A DNA stretch of 64,000 nt from Anaerolineales bacterium (GTDB taxonomy: Bacteria > Chloroflexota > Anaerolineae > 4572-78 > J111): the NCBI GenBank assembly GCA_015075185.1, contig JABTUW010000005.1, positions 496,001 to 560,000 on the forward strand. The letters run 5' to 3'. The notes beneath the pieces were generated by a model. It did not search any database. It was not told the origin of the DNA and was given only the letters and a program-made list of their open reading frames with translations. The first letter of the stretch is position 1. Each line of letters starts with the position of its first letter. The translations under genes were made by a program, and so were the position numbers. This document shows positions 34,652 through 41,729 of the stretch, one piece after another.

Positions 34652-35626
34652 CTAAGCTGTAAGAGGTTGGATGTGGTCATAGCCAAAGCGCAGGGCATTC
34701 AAAATGTCCCAGGCATCAAACTGCCCGCTGGCCGCAGCCGCGCTAAAGGCGACCCGGCCTTCGCCGGCTTCGGCCTGCTGGATGACAAACCGGCTGCTGG
34801 GAATATTTGTTACCTGCCGGTCAAAAGGCTGAACCGTGTAGTGGCTGGTATCCACACTGACCGAAAATTCCAGGTGGGCCTCGCTCTGGCTGGAGCCGGA
34901 ACGGTATTTGCGTTTGCCGCTGCGGCCTCGCTTCCAGAATCCCTGCCGCGCCTTAACCCGATCCATCAGCGAGACCCGCAGCACGTTGCCGTCATACAGG
35001 CTGGTTTTCAGCCGCAGCCATTCGTCGCGGTAGTAGTGGATCGGCTGGCCGGAGGCGCTGGTCTTCTCGCGCATTTTTTTGCTTTCCTGCTGCGCACCGG
35101 TCAAATCCAGCCAGCCCGTCATGGTCCGTTTGGGCGAGACATCATCGCGGAGCGTGTCAAAAATGGTGCGGGCCAGTTCATATTTGGGGCCGAAAGGCGT
35201 CATTTTGCCCTGGCGCCTGAGCATCACCAAGCCGAAAATTGCCCCGGCCCAGAGGGTCAGCGCCACCAGGCTGAAAGTGCAAATATTGTATCCCAGGGCT
35301 ACGTCGGCGAAGACAAAGGGCAGCCCCAGTGGAAAGAGCAGCCAGAGCAGCAGGACATACTTCTTGCGGCGAGCGAGATGATCCTTAACTTTTTGCTGGG
35401 TCTCGTCCATGACCCGCACAATTTCGGCCGGCGACTGATTGAAATTCATAAACAAGGCCCGGCCGCCGCTCTTGGCGTCCGGTTGGGGACGTTGAGCCGG
35501 CGGCGCAGCGACCGCAGTCGGCGCGGAAGCCAGGGTGGCCTCAGGGTCGGCGGCCACCGGGCGTTGGCAGGTCGGACAGACGAGTGTCCCAGGTTTAAGC
35601 GGCGTATGGCAAAATTGACATTCCAT
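34652..35626 (-). CDS. Zinc-ribbon membrane protein of unknown function
   Basis: This 324-residue protein begins with a double zinc knuckle (CQFC and CPTC, residues 3-20), then a Pro/Ala linker. Two transmembrane helices follow at about 85-140 (YVLLLWLLFPLGLPFVFA and ICTFSLVALTLWAGAIFGLV), then a soluble C-terminal domain of about 180 residues rich in basic and beta segments. It shares the zinc-ribbon-plus-membrane theme with the next gene and is likely co-transcribed with it. It is divergent, with 45 bp between starts, from the glycosyltransferase gene at 35672. Confidence 0.7.
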   Translation of the reverse strand: MECQFCHTPLKPGTLVCPTCQRPVAADPEATLASAPTAVAAPPAQRPQPDAKSGGRALFMNFNQSPAEIVRVMDETQQKVKDHLARRKKYVLLLWLLFPLGLPFVFADVALGYNICTFSLVALTLWAGAIFGLVMLRRQGKMTPFGPKYELARTIFDTLRDDVSPKRTMTGWLDLTGAQQESKKMREKTSASGQPIHYYRDEWLRLKTSLYDGNVLRVSLMDRVKARQGFWKRGRSGKRKYRSGSSQSEAHLEFSVSVDTSHYTVQPFDRQVTNIPSSRFVIQQAEAGEGRVAFSAAAASGQFDAWDILNALRFGYDHIQPLTA

Positions 35627-35671
35627 GGGGTAGTTGGCGAAAACCCTCCTGTTCGATTAGAATAGACGGCG

Positions 35672-36871
35672 ATGAACACCCGGATTCTCTACACCGCCTT
35701 CGATGTAGTTCCCAGTCCTAAAGGAGCCAGTACTCACATTACTTACTTTGTGCGCGGCCTGGTCGAGGCCGGCTACCAGGTGACTATGATTACTGCCGGC
35801 GAGCCGGCGCTGCCTGAACGGGAACCTTATTTTGGAGCGACTCTTCTCCGCGTCCCGCCGGGCGAAGACCCCAATTTTCTCAAACGCGCCCTCGATTTTG
35901 GGCAGTATGTGCTGGCCCACGTGGCCGCAGCCGAGCCTTACGCGCTGGCCCACTTCCGCTCGGTCTGGAGCGGTTTCCCGCTGGCCGAGGCCAGAAACCA
36001 TTTTGGCTACAAGCTGCTGTATGAGGTCAACGGCCTGCCCAGCATCGAGATGAAATACCACTATCCGGCTTTGGCCGGCAGCCCGGCCCTCTTGAAAATC
36101 AAGGAGCAAGAGTTAGCCGCGCTGCACCTGGCCGATGCCGTCATTTGCCCCTCGCGGGTGACCCGTGATTACCTGGCCAGCCTGAGCGTGCCCCGCCAGA
36201 AAATCACCGTGATTCCCAACGGAATTGACCCTAACCTGTTCCAGCCACAGCCCCGGTCGCTGACGGACCCGCCCGGCCCGGCCACTCTCCTCTACCTGGG
36301 CACGCTGGCCGACTGGCAGGGCCTGGAAACACTGATCGCCGCTATGCCGCACGTCTTGGCCGAACGGCCAGCCCGGCTGCGGATCGTCGGGCGAGGCCGG
36401 GGGCGGCATCGTAAAATATTGGCCAAGGTCATCCGCAAATCGGGCCTTGAAGACCATATCACCGTTGAGCCAGCCATCCCCCATCACGATGTACCCGGTC
36501 TCATTGCCCGGGCCAGCGTGTGCCTGGCTCCCTTGAGCTATAACGACCGGAATGTAACCCAGGGCTGCTGCCCGCTAAAGTTGCTAGAGTACATGGCCGG
36601 CGGTGCGCCGATTGTTGCCGCCAACCTGCCCGTCGTGCGTGAACTGGTCCGTCCCGACACCGAAGCGCTGCTCTTTACGCCCGGCGACCCGCTGGACCTG
36701 GCCCGCTCGATTCTGGCGCTGCTGGCTGACCCCGCTCTGGCGGCGCGGCTGGGCAATAATGCCGCTCATCGCGCTCACCAGAAATTCACCTGGAAAGCGG
36801 CCCAGAAGCGATTACTCACAGTGTATCAAGCCTTGCTGTGCTCGTCAAGCGAGCATATAGTTCCAGATTAG
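35672..36871 (+). CDS. Glycosyltransferase family 4 protein
   Basis: This 399-residue GT-B glycosyltransferase has an N-terminal acceptor domain starting ILYTAFDVVPSPKGASTHI, and a C-terminal donor domain with LYLGTLADWQGLETLI, the basic RIVGRGRGR strand end, and KLLEYMAGGAPIVAANLPVV, the EX7E-like donor-nucleotide region. It would transfer a sugar from a nucleotide donor to a glycan or lipid. Its last 56 bp overlap the 3' end of the convergent glycosyltransferase gene at 36816-37970. Confidence 0.9.
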   Translation: MNTRILYTAFDVVPSPKGASTHITYFVRGLVEAGYQVTMITAGEPALPEREPYFGATLLRVPPGEDPNFLKRALDFGQYVLAHVAAAEPYALAHFRSVWSGFPLAEARNHFGYKLLYEVNGLPSIEMKYHYPALAGSPALLKIKEQELAALHLADAVICPSRVTRDYLASLSVPRQKITVIPNGIDPNLFQPQPRSLTDPPGPATLLYLGTLADWQGLETLIAAMPHVLAERPARLRIVGRGRGRHRKILAKVIRKSGLEDHITVEPAIPHHDVPGLIARASVCLAPLSYNDRNVTQGCCPLKLLEYMAGGAPIVAANLPVVRELVRPDTEALLFTPGDPLDLARSILALLADPALAARLGNNAAHRAHQKFTWKAAQKRLLTVYQALLCSSSEHIVPD

Positions 36872-37970
36872 CTGCCAGCTCTCGCGCCGGGGTAAACTGC
36901 CGGCTGACGGTTTCCTGCGCTGCCTGGCCTAAGGCGGCCCGCTTTTCGGGCTGGCGGAGGAGGGTCAGGATGGCTTCGGCCAGGGCACCCACCTCGCCGG
37001 GAGGAACCAGCAGGCTGTTCTTATCGTGTTGAGCCGCATCGGGAATGCCGCCAACCTCGCTGGCAACAATGGCCCGGCCGCAGGCCATTCCCTCCAGCAG
37101 CGCGTTGGGCAGGCCATCCTGCAGCGAGGGCAGCGCCAGAACGTCGAGCAGGTTGTACAGGCTCGGTAAATCGGCATGAGCAGTGTGGGGGATAGTGGAA
37201 ACCGGCACGCTGGGCGATTGGGCTTGAAAGACGCGCAGTATATCAGTCGCTTCAGAACGCGCGCCGCCGACGAGAACCAGGCGGGGGGTCGGGGTAAACT
37301 CAGCCGCTACCCGGGCAAAAGCGGGGAGCAGGATCGCCAGGCCCTTTTTGAGCCGGGCTTCGCCCACAAAGCCGACGAGCGGCCCGTCGTCCAGGCCCAG
37401 CCGGGTAGCCAGGCTGTCATCACGCGGCGCGGGGGTAAACAGGGTGACATCCACCCCGTTGGGAACGACCTGAACCTCTCGGCCGGGAGCCAATGCTCTG
37501 GCTTTGCGGGCCAGGTCGGTGGAGACAGCGGTGACAGCCGTGGCGTGGGCCAGCGCCCATAAAATGGAGCCGGCCTGGGCCGGGTCAAATACGGTCCGCT
37601 CCAGATCGTTGCCCCGGGCGCTGACGATGCTCGGTAGATCAAGATAGCGCCCGGCGTATACCGTTACAAACCCGGCTCCGACCAGGTAGTAGCCGTGCAG
37701 CAGATCGAAGCGGGTTCGGGTATGCAGGTTAGCGATCAGTTGAAACCACTCGCTGCGGGTGTCATCAGCGCGCCGGTGGGGACCGAAACGGTGTACCTGC
37801 ATCCCGTTCTCGACCGCATCTATGATCTGCCCCGGCAGCAGCGCCTGGTCCGGCGCACAGACGTGAACCGTGTGGCTATTGGCGGTCAGGTTGCTCGCCA
37901 GCCGCTGCGCCGAAATAGCCAGGCCGCCGGGAGTGGGGGGAAAGGTGTCGGTGAGCAGACAGATGTTCAT
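36816..37970 (-). CDS. Glycosyltransferase family 4 protein
   Basis: The 384-residue GT-B enzyme starts MNICLLTDTFPPTPGGLA. It has GFVGEARLKKGLAILLPAF and a donor-site ALPSLQDGLPNALLEGMACG segment followed by EVGGIPDA. The product is a retaining GT4, probably in cell-surface glycan synthesis, like its convergent neighbour. No ribosome-binding site is evident upstream of ATG 37970; the start is chosen by homology. The first 14 bp upstream hold the site of the divergent zinc-finger gene, so the two must share a very short intergenic region. Confidence 0.9.
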   Translation of the reverse strand: MNICLLTDTFPPTPGGLAISAQRLASNLTANSHTVHVCAPDQALLPGQIIDAVENGMQVHRFGPHRRADDTRSEWFQLIANLHTRTRFDLLHGYYLVGAGFVTVYAGRYLDLPSIVSARGNDLERTVFDPAQAGSILWALAHATAVTAVSTDLARKARALAPGREVQVVPNGVDVTLFTPAPRDDSLATRLGLDDGPLVGFVGEARLKKGLAILLPAFARVAAEFTPTPRLVLVGGARSEATDILRVFQAQSPSVPVSTIPHTAHADLPSLYNLLDVLALPSLQDGLPNALLEGMACGRAIVASEVGGIPDAAQHDKNSLLVPPGEVGALAEAILTLLRQPEKRAALGQAAQETVSRQFTPARELAANLELYARLTSTARLDTL

Positions 37971-37984
37971 GATAGGAGACAACT

Positions 37985-38260
37985 TTGAACAAGCAGTGTG
38001 AAATGATCGTTGGATTCTTGACGCCGCATCGCTGCCTCAACGTGGGCATGACGACCTGCGCCAAGTGCGGCCGCCTGTTTTGCGATGAGCATGTCGGCCT
38101 CACCCCTGGTGGGTTGATTTGCCTGGCTTGTCAGCGCGGCCTGACTCAGCCCATCGCTGTGCCGGAAGTCGCCCGAACCTTTGATGCGTCGGACCTGGTC
38201 TATTTCTCGTCCGTCGGTTCGTTTGACGACGAGGACGATACGTTTGCCGATTTGAGTTAG
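37985..38260 (+). CDS. Small zinc-finger protein with acidic tail
   Basis: This 91-residue protein has a cross-brace-like Cys/His pattern (HRCLNVGMTTCAKCGRLFCD, then EHVGLTPGGLICLACQRG), which looks like a treble-clef or B-box-type zinc finger, and an acidic tail (DDEDDTFADLS). It starts with TTG 37985, five bases after AGGAG; no ATG gives the same Cys set. Function unknown. Confidence 0.7.
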   Translation: MNKQCEMIVGFLTPHRCLNVGMTTCAKCGRLFCDEHVGLTPGGLICLACQRGLTQPIAVPEVARTFDASDLVYFSSVGSFDDEDDTFADLS

Positions 38261-38272
38261 AGCCACTGGAAA

Positions 38273-38326
38273 GTAGGACAACCTGTTAGGTTGTCCGAAA
38301 CAGGACAAGCTAACAGCTTGTCCTAC
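38273..38326. repeat. Double hairpin repeat (GTAGGACAACCT / AGCTTGTCCTAC)
   Basis: Two adjacent perfect 9-bp stems are present: GGACAACCT/AGGTTGTCC (38276-38296) and GGACAAGCT/AGCTTGTCC (38303-38323). They are nested in an outer palindrome with GTAGGACAA at 38273 and TTGTCCTAC ending at 38326. It lies between convergent genes, 12 bp after one stop and 11 bp before the other, and may serve as a bidirectional terminator. Confidence 0.85.
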
Positions 38327-38336
38327 AAGGTTTTTC

Positions 38337-39383
38337 TCAGGGCAACGCAGCCAACTGCCGGTTCTCGTCCAGAAAATCGTCGCAGCGGCGGCAGGTTGGG
38401 AACAGCGGCAGTTCCGCTTGACTTCGTAAGGCTGCATAATTTGCGCCCGCCCAAATTTCGCTAAACGACTGCCAGCGCAGGTCGCCCAGAATCGGGCCTT
38501 CCCGCAGCATGCAGCAAACGCTGACCCGGCCCAGGTGATCAATCAAAGCGTGCGTCCAGGGGGCAAAGCAGCGATGCTGTTCGTAATAGCCCCGCGCATA
38601 CAGGCCCAGCTTGCTCCGTTCCACCGCCGGGTGAGTCACGCCAAAGGGATAAGCCTGGCTGGGCCGCTGGATCAGGCCCAGCGCCAGGGCGCGCTCGGCA
38701 ATGACCGGGGCAATCCGTTCATTGTAGTCTATAATCTGGCGCTTATTGAGCCGCTGCAAGTCGCCGGTGTGTTCGTCAAGGGGGATTAAATTGATGGCGT
38801 CCGCCCCCAGATCGGCGGCCATCTGCGGCAAATCAACCAGGCTGCCATAATTTAACCGGCCGACAACGGTGTTGAGCCGGACCCTGCCTTTTTTTAGCTC
38901 GCGCCGCAGGCTCCGGCAGCCCTTGGTGGCCTGCTTCCAGGAGCCTTTCAGGCCGCGCATCCGGTCATGCTGGCGGGGGTCGGGGCTGTCAATGGAGACA
39001 TTTACCGCCCGCAGCCCCGCTTGAGCCAGTGCAGCGGCCCGGCTGCGGGTAACCAGGGTGGCATTGGTCGTCATGGTGACGCGCAGACCACGGGCGCTCA
39101 TATGGGCAATCAGCTCCGGCAGCTCGCGGTAGAGGGTCGGTTCGCCGCCGCTGAGATGGATTTTGCGACAGCCGGCCTCGGCCAACTCGTCCACAATCGT
39201 TTTTAGCCGGGCCAGCCCCAGCGGCGACTCCCGTTCCTCGCGCCAGTGATTGCACATCCCGCAGCGCAGGTTACAGGTCCAGACGATTTTCATTTTAACA
39301 TAGACCGGGCGGTAAGGCTGCCCGTTGGCCACTGCCGCCCGGAATGCCTCGGCATCGGCGGCTATCTCGTCAATGGCGTACAT
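38337..39383 (-). CDS. Radical SAM / SPASM-domain protein
   Basis: This 348-residue protein has the radical SAM cluster motif CNLRCGMC (Cys at about residues 37, 41 and 44), the SAM-binding LSGGEPTLYRELPE, and a C-terminal SPASM-type Cys set (RCFAPWTHALIDHLGRVSVCC and CRRCDDF) for a further iron-sulfur cluster. Such enzymes modify peptides or act as MoaA-like maturases. No peptide substrate gene is obvious nearby; the zinc-finger protein just across the hairpin is the nearest small protein. Product specificity is unknown. Confidence 0.9.
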   Translation of the reverse strand: MYAIDEIAADAEAFRAAVANGQPYRPVYVKMKIVWTCNLRCGMCNHWREERESPLGLARLKTIVDELAEAGCRKIHLSGGEPTLYRELPELIAHMSARGLRVTMTTNATLVTRSRAAALAQAGLRAVNVSIDSPDPRQHDRMRGLKGSWKQATKGCRSLRRELKKGRVRLNTVVGRLNYGSLVDLPQMAADLGADAINLIPLDEHTGDLQRLNKRQIIDYNERIAPVIAERALALGLIQRPSQAYPFGVTHPAVERSKLGLYARGYYEQHRCFAPWTHALIDHLGRVSVCCMLREGPILGDLRWQSFSEIWAGANYAALRSQAELPLFPTCRRCDDFLDENRQLAALP

Positions 39384-39438
39384 CTATTGTGTCCCCCTTT
39401 TAGCATGTCAATTGCTCAAAATGACATGAGTTGATAGC

Positions 39439-41442
39439 TCATAAAACGGATATGGCCAGAGCCAGATCGCGCCGTAACTCCGGGCGATTAAAGCGCGCCC
39501 AGGTTTGCGGGAAAGTTTCCAGCAGATGTTGGCGCTCCTCCAGCTTAGCTTGCAGGTAAGCGGCGATGGGGGCAGGGCTAAGCTGCTCGACCTGAGGCTG
39601 GTCCGGCCGGCTTTTTACCCAATCAGCTAAAAGTTCGCTCAGCATTTCGGCCGCTACTTTGGCATCGTTTAGCTCACCCAGGTGGTCCTGGAGGATTTTG
39701 ACTTCCCCAATAACCCGCCGGCCTTCCTTACCCAGGATTTCGGCAAAATACTCCAGCGCATAACGGAACTGTTTAAAAGAGATTCTGAGCTGGTGCAGCG
39801 TTTCAAGACTGGCCTCGCCAAGCACTCTGTCGTAGGCTTGAACAGCTTCAAACCGTTTGTAGATCAAACATTGAACGAGGTGGCGCAACTGGTAGGGTAC
39901 AGGTTTATCGGTGGGAATGGCTTTGGCCCCCAGGCCGGGGCTGGTGACAAATTTCAGAAAATCCTGTTTGAACTGCCGATATTTTTTGCTGTCCAGGTAG
40001 GCGAGCAGCTCCTGGCGGGCCTGCTTTCGTTGCATGAGCCACATCTCTCGCAAGGGCTGCAAGCCGGCCGGGTCGCTCTCGGGCAGGGCGGCCTGATAGC
40101 GGTCCAGCTTTTCCAGCAGGACATCCAGATCACGGACCCGGCCCAGGTTGCGACCCGCGGCCCTTAACCCGTCGAGTAACGGCCGGGTCGCCTTTTTGCG
40201 CAGCCCGGCCTCAAAAACGCGAAAGGCCGCCCGCATGCGTCGGGTAGCGACCCGCATATCATGCACCGCTTCAATATCCTGGCCTAAACGTGTCCCTGGC
40301 TCATGGGCCAACATCTGGGCAAAGTAAAATCCCAGGACCTTGCGACCCGCTTCGGCCAGGGAATCGGACGGCTCCAGGCCAATTCGGTCACGGAGCGGAT
40401 ATTCGATGAGGGCTGTGTCCTGGGGCCATTCGGCGGGAAGGTTCGATTCTTTTTTGGCTTTCTTCTTCTTGGGGGAGGTCGCGACCATCTGAGCCGGTTC
40501 CTCCGGTTCGCTTTCCGCCACAGTGGCCATTTCCGGCTCTGCAGAGGCTTGTTCTCCATTAAGCGCAGCAGCCGGAAATATGTTCAGCCGTTTTTGGGCA
40601 AACTTCTTTTGCCAGCGCCGGATTGTTCTGGGGGTCAAACCCACTTCTCTGGCAATGTTGGCGACAGAAATATTGCTGGCCAGCATGAGCACGATCATAG
40701 CGCGCTTGCTTAACCGGTCACTGGGGCCGGCGGCGATTCTTTTCAAAAGGCTCTTTTCGAGCTCGGTCAATTTGTCGCTGATTGGCTGATCGCTCTGTTC
40801 GTCTCCTGATGCCGGGGCGATGACTTCGGCCCAGGCCCGCTCGAATTTGCTCCGGAGTTCAACCGGGAGCGGCCAGCGGGCTTGCAGCGCTTCAACCAGC
40901 AAACCCAAATCCGCCTCGTCCCCAGACTTGATCAACTCGGCTTCAAGTTCCCGATAATTGACCCGATGCGTATCGTTGAGTGAAACTTCATCCAGGCTCA
41001 GTTCCATGAGGGCTTGGTCGTGCTTCAAAACATGAAACTGATGCCGGGTTTGATAAAGGGTGAACAAAATTTGCAGAGGAACGGAGCCAGCGATCTGCCC
41101 CACCAATTCTTTGGCCGGGCTGTCGGGCCAGGTTTGCCACTGCTCCCCTTGCGCCTGGGCCGGTTCCACTTCTATTTCCAATTCTCGCCGACGGTGCAGC
41201 TTATCCTGGGCAGGGGTTAGAGATTTCAGCGTGAGGAGTTGTTTAGCGGCGATACTTCTCAGCCGGCAGGCCCAACCCGCCTGATACAGGCGTTTGTCCG
41301 CCGTATCCAGGTAGCGATCCACCGCTGCTTTTACGCCAATGGATTTTAATTCAAAGTCACCCAGGTGGGTCAATTTTTGTAACGCGGCAAAGGTGGAAGA
41401 GTCGGGAATAACGAACTTTGCCTCTGTTTCTATTTTCTCCAT
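39439..41442 (-). CDS. CYTH - helix-turn-helix - CHAD fusion protein
   Basis: This 667-residue protein begins with a CYTH domain (residues about 1-205; signature ExExK as E-T-E-A-K), a triphosphate-tunnel metalloenzyme fold. Residues about 225-290 form a helix-turn-helix resembling transposase/resolvase DNA-binding domains (VANIAREVGLTPRTIRRWQKKF). A charged Lys-rich linker follows (KKKKAKKES), then a CHAD domain from about 360 (AVHDMRVATRRMRAAFRVF) with the conserved His/Arg surface that binds polyphosphate. CYTH-CHAD pairs are common; an HTH between them is unusual. A role in polyphosphate-linked processes is inferred. Confidence 0.9.
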   Translation of the reverse strand: MEKIETEAKFVIPDSSTFAALQKLTHLGDFELKSIGVKAAVDRYLDTADKRLYQAGWACRLRSIAAKQLLTLKSLTPAQDKLHRRRELEIEVEPAQAQGEQWQTWPDSPAKELVGQIAGSVPLQILFTLYQTRHQFHVLKHDQALMELSLDEVSLNDTHRVNYRELEAELIKSGDEADLGLLVEALQARWPLPVELRSKFERAWAEVIAPASGDEQSDQPISDKLTELEKSLLKRIAAGPSDRLSKRAMIVLMLASNISVANIAREVGLTPRTIRRWQKKFAQKRLNIFPAAALNGEQASAEPEMATVAESEPEEPAQMVATSPKKKKAKKESNLPAEWPQDTALIEYPLRDRIGLEPSDSLAEAGRKVLGFYFAQMLAHEPGTRLGQDIEAVHDMRVATRRMRAAFRVFEAGLRKKATRPLLDGLRAAGRNLGRVRDLDVLLEKLDRYQAALPESDPAGLQPLREMWLMQRKQARQELLAYLDSKKYRQFKQDFLKFVTSPGLGAKAIPTDKPVPYQLRHLVQCLIYKRFEAVQAYDRVLGEASLETLHQLRISFKQFRYALEYFAEILGKEGRRVIGEVKILQDHLGELNDAKVAAEMLSELLADWVKSRPDQPQVEQLSPAPIAAYLQAKLEERQHLLETFPQTWARFNRPELRRDLALAISVL

Positions 41443-41459
41443 GGCTTTGCCCCTCTAAT

Positions 41460-41545
41460 GGTGACTGGCACTTGGTTAGCCCTAAGCTTGCTGTTCTCAA
41501 AGAGAAAAGTGCCAGTCACCTGAGTAAAAAAATTAGTGACTGGCA
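41460..41545. repeat. GGTGACTGGCACTT inverted repeat with a third partial copy
   Basis: GGTGACTGGCACTT at 41460-41473 is exactly inverted at 41507-41520 (AAGTGCCAGTCACC), and GTGACTGGCA recurs at 41536-41545. The layout, short perfect terminal repeats around about 30 bp of AT-richer DNA, resembles a small MITE-like element. It occupies the divergent region between the CYTH-CHAD gene and the histidine kinase gene. Confidence 0.8.
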
Positions 41546-41584
41546 TATTTTAGGCTAAAACTCCGTGGAATCAAGAATCCCGAA

Positions 41585-41686
41585 TCTCACGGGTGCGTCC
41601 CAAATTTATGGTAACGTGAGACACGCGAAGCGGTCAACTTGTCCCGCAGAACCACCTAAAATCTGGGATAGAGCCGTCAGGTTGCC
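41585..41686 (+). other. Region with several potential stems upstream of the kinase gene
   Basis: TCTCACG (41585-41591) pairs with CGTGAGA (41615-41621). TCCC-gc-AGA (41642-41650) can pair with TCTGGGA (41662-41668). GCGG (41630-41633) can instead pair with CCGC (41644-41647). This could be a structured leader or part of a repeat. The best promoter for the kinase lies downstream of these stems, which argues against a leader role. Confidence 0.25.
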
Positions 41687-41709
41687 ACAATTACAGTTTA
41701 CGGTAAAAT
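41682..41709 (+). promoter_or_regulatory. Possible promoter for the hybrid histidine kinase gene
   Basis: TTGCCA at 41682-41687 and TAAAAT at 41704-41709 are 16 bp apart. A start near 41716 would leave a very short leader overlapping the strong GGGAGGGGG site before ATG 41730. Confidence 0.35.
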
Positions 41710-41729
41710 CTAGGGAGGGGGTAAAATTT

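Noticed and set aside
41585..41686. A known riboswitch class (such as c-di-GMP-I) ahead of the kinase gene
   Set aside because: Core conserved sequences of the classes I know are not present, and the likely promoter is downstream of the stems.
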